Both the position numbers and the translations under genes were made by a program. Positions 15,484-24,456 of a stretch of 51,384 nucleotides of DNA are shown here, piece after piece. Positions within the stretch are counted from its first letter, which is position 1; each line of letters begins with the position of its first letter. This DNA is from Vibrio scophthalmi LMG 19158 (GTDB lineage: Bacteria; Pseudomonadota; Gammaproteobacteria; Enterobacterales; Vibrionaceae): NCBI RefSeq assembly GCF_000222585.1, contig NZ_AFWE01000156.1, forward strand, positions 1 to 51,384. The letters are read 5' to 3'. The notes beneath the pieces were generated by a model. The model worked only from the letters and a program-made list of their open reading frames with translations, was not told the origin of the DNA and did no database searches.

Positions 15484-17922
15484 CTATGTTTGTTCGGCAT
15501 ATTGAATGATCAATTTTTGAGCTTGGTGTTCATTCAGTTGTATGCGGTTGATAAGCCTTTGTAATTGTTCAGGTCTAGGTGTCTTACTCTGCTTTACTTG
15601 TTCTTCAATTTCCCGTGCCTGATTGGCCAAAGTGGGTAAATCAAAACTCAGTGCAATCCCTTTGGTGGCATGTAAGGTGGTCTTGAGTGATGTTAAGTCT
15701 TTGGCGGTAAAGAAAGTAATCAGATCATCTATTGATGTCTTAAATTCATTTACGAGCCCTTTGAGTAAATTCGCCAAGGCGTCGGGACTTTGTGAAAGAG
15801 AGTGAATCACTTCTGAGTGGCTTAATTCTTCTTCTACAAGGCTCAGTTTCTCAATTGTATGGTGCTGAAGTTGGTCCTGACCTAGGTGGCTCTCTGTCTG
15901 ATAGTCTTTATTTTGATTGGGTAAGCGGTAGCCAAATAGCGCTAGTGCATCGATAAAGTTTTGCTGGCGCAACGGCTTAGTTAATACATGATCGGCACCC
16001 GCTTTGATAAAATCATCGTGTGTCTCACTAAAGACATCCGCGGTATAAGCGAACAATAGCGTTTTTATGCCTAATGTATCGCGAATAAAGCGCGTCGCAT
16101 CGACGCCATTCATCTCGGGCATATGGTTATCCATTAGAATGATGTCATAGTGATTTTCTTTAGCTTTCTGTATTGCTATTAGGCCGTTATCCGCAATGTC
16201 GACGGTAAAACCGAGTGCTTCACAAAAGCCTTTTGCGACGACTGCGTTTACGTGATGATCTTCGACCAGCAAAATATGTCCGCTGATTTCATTTAAGTGG
16301 TTAATAGCAGGTTGTTCGACCTGTTTTGTTGGCGCTTGTTGTTGGCGCCACTGGAGAGGTAAATCAATACAGAATTGAGTACCACTTCCTTCAATACTGT
16401 TTACGGTAATGCTACCGCCCATCAAGTCAATCAGTTGTTTTACAATCGCTAGTCCAAGGCCTGTACCGCCAAACTTACGTGTCGTTGAGGTATCAGCCTG
16501 CTCGAAAGGGTTGAAGATTGATCTTTGTAAGTGCTGTGGAATACCGATACCGGTATCTTTTATCGAGATGAGTAGATGTTCTTTTTCTTTCTCGTGTGTG
16601 ATTTCAATTAAAATATGACCAACAAGGGTAAATTTGACTGCATTACCAACTAAGTTGAATAAGATTTGGCGTAGTCGCGCTGCATCACCAATAAATTCGA
16701 TATCGTCGGCTATGTTACTTTGAATTAATAAGGTGATATTTTTTTCATCAACAAGTGGTTGAATGGTGCTGCGAACGGGTTCGATAATTTGTGCTAACTT
16801 GAAAGGGCTGTTTTCTAACTCCAGTTTGTTTTCTTCCACTTTGGAAAAATCTAGAATGTCATTGAGTAAGGTCATTAGGTGACGACCAGAATCGAGAATT
16901 AAATCGATGCGCTGCTTGGTTGAGGTTTCTTTAGTCTCATTGGCAATGATTTGAGAGAGTCCTAAAACACCGTTCATTGGTGTGCGTATCTCGTGACTCA
17001 TTGTGGAAAGAAAGTCTGTTTTAGCTTTAGCTGCGGCTTGCGATTTTTCACTTTCCTCCTTTAATTTCACTGTGTAGTCACGCATCTTTTTATCATTTTT
17101 AACTAAATTTAATGACATGAGTCTAAAGCTGCGACTTAGCTGAGATATTTCATCGATTCCACCTGGTTGCTCAACCAAATCGAGCATTGAGGCACCTTTA
17201 TCCAGATTGCCGAGAGAGACTTGTTGCGTCGCATCGACGAGTCGATTAATGCGTCGCTTTATACGAGAAGCGACCAAAATAGCCACGATGATTGAAACGC
17301 CTGCCGATAAAAAGGTGCCGATAACCAGTGTTAAGCAGGTCTTGTGAGCGGATTCTTCCGATTTGGTGGTTCGAATCGTATTGAGTTGTTTTTCTGTGGA
17401 AATAAATTGGTCAATTTTTTCACGAATAGTATCCACTAGATGCTTGCCGGTTTTGCTTTGAATCAAATCAATGACACTTTGCATTGACGCTTGCTGTTCA
17501 CTGACAAGGCGACGTTGATTGATTTCCGCTTCACCAGCCATTGTTAGCCATTGGCGGTACAATTCATTAATAGCCTTTAGGCGTTCAACTTGTAATGGAT
17601 TATCAGAGACTTGCTGTGAAAGGGTTTGCCATTTTGAATCCCAAACCTTACGGGCATCCTTATAGGGGGCTAAAAAGTCATCATTTCCGGTAATCAGATA
17701 ACCTCTTTGACCAGTCTCCATGTCAATGATCAGATTTAACAGTTCATGAGCCCGCGTTATTGCGGTATGGGTATGATTAACCCAGCGTTGATCCTCAACC
17801 ATTGAGTTAGTGTTGTTGTATACGGTGATGGAGACCAAAACCATGAGTAAAACAGGAAAAGATAGACTCGCTAGTAATCTTTTCTGGATGGTTAGATTAT
17901 CAAACCAACGTGAAAACCGCAT
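15484..17922 (-). CDS. Hybrid sensor histidine kinase: CHASE3-HAMP-HisKA-HATPase-REC-HPt
   Basis: This 812-residue inner-membrane kinase has TM1 at about 14-34, a periplasmic CHASE3-like domain (about 38-190, with DMETGQRGYLITGND), TM2 near 200-220 and a HAMP linker. The HisKA domain holds the phosphorylated H310 (MSHEIRTPMNG), followed by the HATPase domain (NLVGNAVKF, DTGIGIP, GGTGLGLAI). A receiver domain has phospho-acceptor D598 (LMDNHMPEMNG) and an HPt domain has H751 (HATKG). All phosphorelay residues are present, so it can pass phosphate His-Asp-His to a separate regulator. None is next to it. The signal sensed by CHASE3 is unknown. Confidence 0.95.
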   Translation of the reverse strand: MRFSRWFDNLTIQKRLLASLSFPVLLMVLVSITVYNNTNSMVEDQRWVNHTHTAITRAHELLNLIIDMETGQRGYLITGNDDFLAPYKDARKVWDSKWQTLSQQVSDNPLQVERLKAINELYRQWLTMAGEAEINQRRLVSEQQASMQSVIDLIQSKTGKHLVDTIREKIDQFISTEKQLNTIRTTKSEESAHKTCLTLVIGTFLSAGVSIIVAILVASRIKRRINRLVDATQQVSLGNLDKGASMLDLVEQPGGIDEISQLSRSFRLMSLNLVKNDKKMRDYTVKLKEESEKSQAAAKAKTDFLSTMSHEIRTPMNGVLGLSQIIANETKETSTKQRIDLILDSGRHLMTLLNDILDFSKVEENKLELENSPFKLAQIIEPVRSTIQPLVDEKNITLLIQSNIADDIEFIGDAARLRQILFNLVGNAVKFTLVGHILIEITHEKEKEHLLISIKDTGIGIPQHLQRSIFNPFEQADTSTTRKFGGTGLGLAIVKQLIDLMGGSITVNSIEGSGTQFCIDLPLQWRQQQAPTKQVEQPAINHLNEISGHILLVEDHHVNAVVAKGFCEALGFTVDIADNGLIAIQKAKENHYDIILMDNHMPEMNGVDATRFIRDTLGIKTLLFAYTADVFSETHDDFIKAGADHVLTKPLRQQNFIDALALFGYRLPNQNKDYQTESHLGQDQLQHHTIEKLSLVEEELSHSEVIHSLSQSPDALANLLKGLVNEFKTSIDDLITFFTAKDLTSLKTTLHATKGIALSFDLPTLANQAREIEEQVKQSKTPRPEQLQRLINRIQLNEHQAQKLIIQYAEQT

Positions 17923-18097
17923 ACTCTCTCCATGTGTAAGGCAGGCTCATCAGAATTGTAGGATAAATATATAGTTTTGTTGAAATTCATTCTATTTAGC
18001 GTCGTTGGGGGGAGAAAAAATTAAACAGAGTGCCGATCTCTATGGTTAGTGATCCCCTTTGGCAGGCATCACCAATGTTGATGCAGGAACAAAAGAA

Positions 18098-18123
18098 AAG
18101 CCCGCTATAAAGTTAGCGGGCTT
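18098..18123 (-). terminator. Terminator of the scrB-scrA-scrK operon
   Basis: Stem AAGCCCGCTA / TAGCGGGCTT with a 6-base loop lies about 90 bp beyond the scrK stop. On the minus strand it is followed by TTCTTTTG. Confidence 0.82.
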
Positions 18124-18210
18124 AAAGGTTTGGACAAGGTGAATTGCCGATCATTCGATTGAGTATTGAGTCGACCTTCGCTGAGCAATCCATTAGTTAG
18201 GATTGCAGAG

Positions 18211-19128
18211 TTATTCTCGTGCGAGTAAGTCTTGCAGTGTCGGAAGGGCTGTCATGGCGCCTTTTTGCGTGGTGGCCAATGCACCACAAATATTGCCCCA
18301 GCGAACTGCCTGCTCAATAACCGTGATGTTGTTCCATTCTGAGTGCTGAGATAACTGCGCCAAAAGGCCACATACAAACGCATCACCAGCGCCTGTGGTG
18401 TCGACGACATTCACTGAAATACCTGAAATAATGCGCTGCTTGCCTTCAAATACCACGAGTGCACCTTTCGATCCTAAGGTGATCACCACTAAAGGTATAT
18501 TGTGTGATCCAAGCGCCGCCAATCCTTGCTCTAAATTTACGCTGTCGGTTAAAAAGAGCAGTTCCTCTTCAGAAAATTTCACCACGTCAGCCAAGGCAAT
18601 AGCTTGCATTACCACGTGTTTGATCTCTGATGGATCTTGCCAAACTTCATCACGCAAGTTTGGGTCAAAACAAACAAATCCGCTTGCAGCTTTGATGGCC
18701 GATAGCGCGTATAGAGTCGCGCTTCGGCTAGGCTCATTCGCTAATGAGATCGAGCAGGTATGTAGCCACTCTCCCGATGAAAAGGAAGGCACATCCGATT
18801 TTTCAACGAACTGATCGGCACTTGGTTTTACCATAAATGTAAACGTACGCTCTCCGGTTTCATCCAAATCAACCAACACGGTGGAGGTTCGCTGTGCTTT
18901 ATCAAGCTGAAGGTAGGTAACATCGACACCTTCTGCAGCCAATGTTTTGCGCATGAAGAGCCCTAAAGGATCTTGCCCAACTCGTCCAAAGAAGGCGCAA
19001 TCACCACCTAAGCGAGCAACACCCACTGCCACGTTGGCTGGTGCACCACCGGGACATTTCAAATAGGTCGTTGATGTTTCAGGTATCAAATCGACGACGG
19101 CATCACCCGTTAACCAAACTTTATTCAT
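18211..19128 (-). CDS. scrK: Fructokinase of sucrose utilisation
   Basis: This 305-residue PfkB-family sugar kinase closely resembles enterobacterial ScrK: KVWLTGDAVVDLIPE at the start, the substrate-binding CPGGAPANVAVG and the ATP/catalytic motif TTGAGDAF with the base aspartate at about 249. It phosphorylates the fructose released by ScrB to fructose-6-phosphate in the cytoplasm. I start at ATG 19128 because alignment to known ScrK begins MN-KVW; a GTG four codons earlier is possible. Last gene of the operon after scrB and scrA, ended by the terminator at 18098. Regulation by ScrR is expected. Confidence 0.94.
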   Translation of the reverse strand: MNKVWLTGDAVVDLIPETSTTYLKCPGGAPANVAVGVARLGGDCAFFGRVGQDPLGLFMRKTLAAEGVDVTYLQLDKAQRTSTVLVDLDETGERTFTFMVKPSADQFVEKSDVPSFSSGEWLHTCSISLANEPSRSATLYALSAIKAASGFVCFDPNLRDEVWQDPSEIKHVVMQAIALADVVKFSEEELLFLTDSVNLEQGLAALGSHNIPLVVITLGSKGALVVFEGKQRIISGISVNVVDTTGAGDAFVCGLLAQLSQHSEWNNITVIEQAVRWGNICGALATTQKGAMTALPTLQDLLARE

Positions 19129-19212
19129 TTTATTATTCACTTTAATAAATCGGCCCGAATGTGAACTTTCGGGCCTAAAACGATGCTAATGCAACAATAA
19201 ATTATAGAGACT

Positions 19213-20595
19213 CTATTGGTGTTCGCTTGTTCTCTTAATTGGATTATAAATGCGAGTTAGCATGAATGAGGTCGCAAATGCGCTCACGATAACCGCTAAG
19301 TAACCAAGTACTGCCGTTAGGGAATGTGAATACAGTAAGATACCAGGAATAAAGGTAATGCCCATGCCAGTCGCGCTGATGTTTAGAATGTAAGTGACCA
19401 ATCCACCCACCGCGCCACCAACCATGCCAAAGATAAACACTTTGCCATATTGAAGGTTTACGCCAAACAATAGTGGTTCTGTAATACCAAATAGTGTCGA
19501 CATTGACGCGCCGTATGCATTGCTCTTTTTCTGTTTGTTCTTCAGCAGTGTTGCAACCGCGATTGCTGCCCCAAATTGACCCGCCATTGAAGCCGTACCT
19601 AGTGGTTGCAGTGGGTTTAAGCCGGTGTCATTCAATAAACCAATTTCAATCACACCCAGAGCGTGATGGAGGCCAGTAATGACAATCATCTGTTGGAATG
19701 CACCATATAGGATGTAACCAAAACCGAGTGGTAAATCTAGCGCCATGCGAACAAGTGATGTGCAGCCATGCTCAATGCTTTGCAGTAGAGGACCAAAGCC
19801 AAATAGGATCACTACAATCGCAATCGTAATGGTCATAAACGGGGTAATAATTAGGTCCATACTGGTTGGAACAAACGTGCGCAGCTTTCGCTCTAGATAA
19901 GAGGTGAACCAACCGGCGAAGATGGCTGGTAAAACCGTGCCTTGATAGCCTACTAATGGGAAAGAGAACCCAAACAAAGTGACCATCATTGGTTCTGCTC
20001 CACCACTGGCAACCGCCCATGCGTTTGGCAGTTGTGGGGCGACCATCATCAAGCCAACCACAATAGCGATAACAGGGTTGCCACCAAATTTTTTCGAGGC
20101 AGAAAAAGCAATCAACACCGGTAAGAAGGCAAACGCAGTATCCGTTAGCATGCTAAATAGGGCTAATAATTCTGGTGAGAACTCAACTCCTGAATGTAGC
20201 AGCATGCCACGCAAGCCCATTAGCAAACCAGTTGTCACGAGCGCTGGAATAAGTGGAACCAGAATGTCTGCGAGCGTGCGAACCACTTTTTGGCTGGTGG
20301 TCATATCAGAAAATGCGTCTTGCTTAAAATCGGCGCCTTCTGTAGCACCGCCAAGCTTTTGTTTCAATGCATTATAGACGTGAGTGACCTTGCCAGTACC
20401 TATAATGAATTGGTGTTGGCCTGATTGATAAAAGTAACCACTGATCTGCTCGATGGATTTGGCTTCGTCAACATTGACTTTGTCATTGTCTTTCAAAATT
20501 AAGCGTAAGCGTGTTGCACAGTGCTCTGCGTTTTTAATGTTACTAATGCCGCCGATACTATTAAGTATCTCATTGGTAATTGCATCATAGTTCAT
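19213..20595 (-). CDS. scrA: PTS sucrose transporter, EIIBC component
   Basis: This 460-residue protein has an N-terminal EIIB domain with the phosphorylated cysteine C26 (AEHCATRLRLIL), then an EIIC domain (about 100-450) of roughly ten membrane segments containing family motifs such as FGITEPLLFGVNLQYG. It imports sucrose and phosphorylates it to sucrose-6-phosphate. There is no EIIA domain, so it needs a glucose-type EIIA (Crr) encoded elsewhere, as for known ScrA proteins. It starts 9 bp after scrB ends, with AGG upstream, so the genes are co-transcribed. Substrate follows from the scr context. Confidence 0.95.
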   Translation of the reverse strand: MNYDAITNEILNSIGGISNIKNAEHCATRLRLILKDNDKVNVDEAKSIEQISGYFYQSGQHQFIIGTGKVTHVYNALKQKLGGATEGADFKQDAFSDMTTSQKVVRTLADILVPLIPALVTTGLLMGLRGMLLHSGVEFSPELLALFSMLTDTAFAFLPVLIAFSASKKFGGNPVIAIVVGLMMVAPQLPNAWAVASGGAEPMMVTLFGFSFPLVGYQGTVLPAIFAGWFTSYLERKLRTFVPTSMDLIITPFMTITIAIVVILFGFGPLLQSIEHGCTSLVRMALDLPLGFGYILYGAFQQMIVITGLHHALGVIEIGLLNDTGLNPLQPLGTASMAGQFGAAIAVATLLKNKQKKSNAYGASMSTLFGITEPLLFGVNLQYGKVFIFGMVGGAVGGLVTYILNISATGMGITFIPGILLYSHSLTAVLGYLAVIVSAFATSFMLTRIYNPIKRTSEHQ

Positions 20596-20604
20596 AGTGT
20601 TTAC

Positions 20605-22065
20605 CTAAATCTTATTAATATATTGTAGGGTTGCTTTTATTTCAGAAATTTCATCAAACGTTATTTTTAAATATTGATTTCCGTTTGATGGGAAAAATAG
20701 TGACGTAAATACATTGCGTCCTTGATCTGAAAATAGTTCGATAATACTTTGGTCACAGGATAGAGTTAGAGCACTGCTTTTTTTGGTTAATATACAAGAA
20801 CGAATGGAACCAAATTCATATTCTTTTGAATTATGATTGTAATGGGTTCGATCCATTACAAGCTTGTTGTTTTTATTGTCGACAGTGAAAATAAATTCAT
20901 GGTCAAAATCATCAGAAATAATAATCGATAGATTTGATGTTTGAGCGTAATCAATGTCGAGTGAAAATGACAAAGACTCTAATCTAATCACTTCACCACT
21001 TGCTAGTTCTGAACTTGCCAAACTTGGCTTGGCATTATGTTCATTCATCGGTACTAGGGTTTGATGAAGCTTATTGTCTTGAATCGATAATTTTCTTGGT
21101 GCAGTTAAGCAGTTAACCCAACCATATTGCTCTGATGGCAAATTATTATCTGTGCCAGCCCAGGCGATTAACGTTGGCTCAATGGGTGAATTGGCCATTG
21201 TTTGTGGTGCGTAGAAATCAAATCCACGGTCAAGCTCATCCCAATGAGTGACGGTGAATGTGAGTGATGCCCAATCAATCTTGCCAATGCAGTACACAAC
21301 GTTATAGCGGTTGTGGAATTTTTCTTGCTTTGGTGAAATGCCTTGCGGCGAAAAAATCAGCACATCTTTACCATCAACCTCAAGTAAATCGGGGCACTCA
21401 AACATAAATGCTTCATTAAAGTCAGCATCAATATCGATTGATAGCTCACCTTTTAAAGACCAATCAATCAAATTATTTGAGCTATAGATAATGATCGAAC
21501 CTTTTAAATCCTTTTCTCGCTGTGCGCCAAGTAGCATGTAATAAAGATCGCCTTTCTTAACGATCTTAGGATCTCTTACATGGCCGGTATAACCTTTCGG
21601 GAATGATGAGATAATCGGATTATGGGACGATTTTTCGACGCGATTATCTTTATGCAAAGTAGCAAGGCATTGATTCGCATCACGCTCATTTCCGTGTTTT
21701 ACGTTACCGGTATAAAATAAATATGCTGAATTATCTTCAATAAAAGCCGCGCCAGAATAAGCCCCATGTGATTCGTATTGTTCAATCGGTGTTATTTTAC
21801 TTCCGTGCTCTTGCCATGAATATAAATCAGATGAGGTTAGATGCATCCAATGTTTCATGCCGTGAATAGTGCCAAATGGATACCATTGGTAAAATAAGTG
21901 ATATTCATTGTTGAAATAACAAAATCCATTTGGATCGTTTAATAGCCCATGAGGAGGGGTGACGTGAAAGATTGGACGATATACGTTGTTGCAGCGAATT
22001 TTGTCAAAATTTTCACTTTCTTCTCTGGTAGCACTATTAATTGTTTTGTATTTTTCTAAATCCAC
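20605..22065 (-). CDS. scrB: Sucrose-6-phosphate hydrolase, GH32
   Basis: This 486-residue cytoplasmic enzyme belongs to glycoside hydrolase family 32. The nucleophile D44 lies in LLNDPNG, the transition-state aspartate D165 in GHVRDPK and the acid/base E223 in FECPDLL. A five-bladed propeller (about 30-345) precedes a C-terminal beta-sandwich (about 350-480). It splits sucrose-6-phosphate to glucose-6-phosphate and fructose, the product of ScrA import. The start codon is GTG with a weak ribosome site. First gene of the operon, divergent from scrR across a 198-bp regulatory gap. Confidence 0.96.
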   Translation of the reverse strand: MDLEKYKTINSATREESENFDKIRCNNVYRPIFHVTPPHGLLNDPNGFCYFNNEYHLFYQWYPFGTIHGMKHWMHLTSSDLYSWQEHGSKITPIEQYESHGAYSGAAFIEDNSAYLFYTGNVKHGNERDANQCLATLHKDNRVEKSSHNPIISSFPKGYTGHVRDPKIVKKGDLYYMLLGAQREKDLKGSIIIYSSNNLIDWSLKGELSIDIDADFNEAFMFECPDLLEVDGKDVLIFSPQGISPKQEKFHNRYNVVYCIGKIDWASLTFTVTHWDELDRGFDFYAPQTMANSPIEPTLIAWAGTDNNLPSEQYGWVNCLTAPRKLSIQDNKLHQTLVPMNEHNAKPSLASSELASGEVIRLESLSFSLDIDYAQTSNLSIIISDDFDHEFIFTVDNKNNKLVMDRTHYNHNSKEYEFGSIRSCILTKKSSALTLSCDQSIIELFSDQGRNVFTSLFFPSNGNQYLKITFDEISEIKATLQYINKI

Positions 22066-22185
22066 TGTGATAGCCGATAACTAATTTGTTTGGGTGATAA
22101 TAGGCATTCCTTATCGCTTTAGAAACCAGTTGCCAGAATCTATCGTTAAGTAAGTTATCATTACCGTAGGTTGGTGATACATCTG

Positions 22186-22213
22186 TGATGTAACACAAAA
22201 TTTTGTTACATCA
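22186..22213. promoter_or_regulatory. Inverted repeat in the scrB-scrR divergent region, putative operator
   Basis: Perfect 9-bp arms TGATGTAAC / GTTACATCA surround ACAAAATTTT. It lies about 50 bp before scrR and 120 bp before scrB, where an autoregulatory operator would be expected. A second small palindrome, CATCGTATGATG, is just downstream. The spacer is wider than in typical LacI-family operators, so another regulator or a promoter-flanking repeat is possible. Confidence 0.45.
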
Positions 22214-22263
22214 TTCATCGTATGATGAGCACCATTATCCGAAATCCCATCATGAGTTAGAGA

Positions 22264-23277
22264 ATGACTATCAGAGATATTGCTAAAGAATCGGGTGTTT
22301 CAATTGCCACAGTATCTCGAGTGATCAATAACAGTGGTAAGGTCTCTGACGCCGCCCGGCACTCAGTAGAGGCCGCGATTGCAAAGTTTGATTACCAAAA
22401 ACCAGAGCCAAAGAAGAGAAAGGCCACTAAGCTGTTTGGTGTTATTGTGCGCAACATGAGCAATCCGTTTTTTTCTAAATTAATTGATGTATTAGAAGAA
22501 GAGGCTTATAGGCACGGGCGCAGCATTTTACTGTTCAATAGCCGCAACAACTTAAAGCTGGAACAGACCTTTTTAGAAGAGTGCAAGCATCATCGTGTGG
22601 ATGGCGTGTTTCTCATTCCACGTTCGTTAAAAGAGCAACACATTGCTCCTTTGCAGAATACCTCTTTCCCAGTAATTTTGCTTACGGCGACGTCTCCTTT
22701 GTGTTTGAGTATTGGCACTCATCACCAACATGGTGGTCGTTTGGTTGCTCAACACTTTATTAAGCGGGGTTATCAACGCATTGGGTTTATTGGCAGTACA
22801 AACCAGCAATCGGACCGATTTATAGGTTTCAAAAGAGCCTTGTTAGATAGCAACAGAATGCTAAGCGATAAATGCATTCTTACGCCTTATACAACGCAAT
22901 CCCTTCAACAATTCGTTGAGCAACAGATACTGCAGTCAGAGGTGCCTTTAGAAGCAATTTTCTGCTCTGATGATATTTCTGCCAGTCATCTCCACAACCA
23001 ACTGAATCACACCCAAATGAGTAAGCGGGTGGATATTGTGGGATTTGATGATACCTATATTGCGCAATCTCTTGGTTTTTCGAGTGTTCATCAGCCAATG
23101 CACCAGATAGCATTGCGTGGTTTTGAATTGATGCTTGATGCGCTTAAAAATGGTTACCACGAGCAGAGGATCGCTAATAAAGCCGTTGAGTATTTGTTAG
23201 AACCGACATTAGTACTGCGTTCTTCCCCAACGATTGCGATACAAGATCGTCTCTACGAGATCCTTAAAGAGCCGTAA
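22264..23277 (+). CDS. scrR: Sucrose operon repressor, LacI family
   Basis: This 337-residue protein has the LacI-type N-terminal helix-turn-helix (MTIRDIAKESGVSIATVSRVINN, residues 1-22) and hinge, then a periplasmic-binding-like effector domain (about 60-335) with the family segments GVIVRNMSNPFFSKLID and VDIVGFDDTYIAQ. It should repress scrBAK and itself and release DNA on binding fructose or a phosphorylated sugar. It is divergent from scrB, the standard arrangement. Naming rests on family plus position. Confidence 0.93.
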   Translation: MTIRDIAKESGVSIATVSRVINNSGKVSDAARHSVEAAIAKFDYQKPEPKKRKATKLFGVIVRNMSNPFFSKLIDVLEEEAYRHGRSILLFNSRNNLKLEQTFLEECKHHRVDGVFLIPRSLKEQHIAPLQNTSFPVILLTATSPLCLSIGTHHQHGGRLVAQHFIKRGYQRIGFIGSTNQQSDRFIGFKRALLDSNRMLSDKCILTPYTTQSLQQFVEQQILQSEVPLEAIFCSDDISASHLHNQLNHTQMSKRVDIVGFDDTYIAQSLGFSSVHQPMHQIALRGFELMLDALKNGYHEQRIANKAVEYLLEPTLVLRSSPTIAIQDRLYEILKEP

Positions 23278-23586
23278 GAAGCGAGGGCAATCTGCTAACA
23301 TCTCCCTTTGCATTGTGGTTGAGTTTTTACAGTTTATGTCACGGGGTTGGGATATAAACTTTATGCTTTCAGCGGATTAGAGTCGATTTTTTTGCAAAGT
23401 GGGAAGATCGCTTGCTAAGCTTTATCGATATATAAATCTGGAAATAGTCAATATACACACATTTTGCACTAGTCTCTCAATATTGATTACACGTTTCGTG
23501 AAACAGTTGCGGGATTGATTGTTTTCAAGCTATTTACTGATCTGAACTATTCATAAAACTAATCAATATCAGGTAAAGGTGTGATT
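23278..23586. other. Intergenic region between scrR and the secreted protein gene
   Basis: About 310 bp, no reading frame worth reporting. It must contain the promoter of the following gene; the end carries AGGTAAAGGTG as its ribosome site. No clear scrR terminator is seen. Confidence 0.45.
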
Positions 23587-24366
23587 ATGAAAACAAAAAT
23601 GTCAGTTTCGGCTCTGTTGATTGCTTCTGCTCTGTCTCTAGGTTTAGCCTCATCCGCGTTTGCTCATGAATATACGCTATCAGCAGAAGATGCTGCCCGC
23701 TACGGGATCAACGTACCTACGATTAAAGTGAATTATGATCTTTTACCGTACCAGCATATTTTGTACGGATTCCAACTGCATGTGGAGTTAGACGGTGCAA
23801 CATTAAACACGACTAACGTAAACACGTTGCGTGACGCGACTCGCCTTTCAACCCACAATGTTGTCCGTCCGTATCGTGTTAGTCAAAATAAAATCAGCTA
23901 TCGTATCTCCGGTGAATTAGATCACCGAGCGGTGAACTTTATCGATTTCACTTTGGATAAGAGTGTGCTTTCCACTGATCATGATCTTAGTATTCGTATT
24001 CCTGTTGAGATTGATGTGACGCCACCAGATACGCCGCATCTTCTAGCCAATAAAGTCGCGACTCTTAATGTCGATAGCGTTAAAGCGGAAGACTTCCTTA
24101 TCGATTCTAATCGCACTTTATATAAGATTACTTTGAATGAGGGGGAGTTTTTACCGGGTTGTGCAGATCCTATTGCTCATAGCATTATTCGAACCAGCAA
24201 TGTTGACGGAATGGTCCGAATCTGGAAGAAGACCAACAAGATGGTTGAATTTGTGGTTGAAGGCGGCTACCACACGCCGATCGTTGGTAACTGGAACTTC
24301 GAACTGGAGCCAAGCACGACAACGTTGAATAAAACCTTATATATCAGTACACCAATTCAGCACTAA
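23587..24366 (+). CDS. Secreted or periplasmic protein of unknown function
   Basis: This 259-residue protein starts at ATG 23587, preceded by AAGGTG; an upstream GTG two codons earlier is less likely. Residues 1-26 form a clear Sec signal peptide (SVSALLIASALSLGLASSAFA) and the mature protein starts HEYTL. It is rich in beta-type segments with several conserved-looking aromatic pairs (GFQLHVELDG, YRISGELDH, NWNFELEP). One cysteine is present (GCADP), so no disulfide is likely. I do not recognise the family. It stands alone, between the scr locus and an efflux module, and ends with a strong terminator. Confidence 0.8.
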   Translation: MKTKMSVSALLIASALSLGLASSAFAHEYTLSAEDAARYGINVPTIKVNYDLLPYQHILYGFQLHVELDGATLNTTNVNTLRDATRLSTHNVVRPYRVSQNKISYRISGELDHRAVNFIDFTLDKSVLSTDHDLSIRIPVEIDVTPPDTPHLLANKVATLNVDSVKAEDFLIDSNRTLYKITLNEGEFLPGCADPIAHSIIRTSNVDGMVRIWKKTNKMVEFVVEGGYHTPIVGNWNFELEPSTTTLNKTLYISTPIQH

Positions 24367-24384
24367 GGTGTTGATATAAAGTTA

Positions 24385-24412
24385 AAAAGCACTCATTGTT
24401 GAGTGCTTTTTT
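24385..24412 (+). terminator. Terminator of the secreted protein gene
   Basis: Stem AAAAGCACTCA / TGAGTGCTTTT with a short loop and a following T-run, about 20 bp after the stop at 24366. Confidence 0.9.
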
Positions 24413-24456
24413 ATGCTCTAAGAAAGGTAAGTTTGGGTGTGCTGAACTTGGTAGGA

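Noticed and set aside
22191-22206. Possible CRP site in the scr regulatory region (TGTGATGTAACACA)
   Set aside because: The half-sites TGTG and CACA are separated by six bases instead of the eight needed, so it does not fit the CRP consensus.
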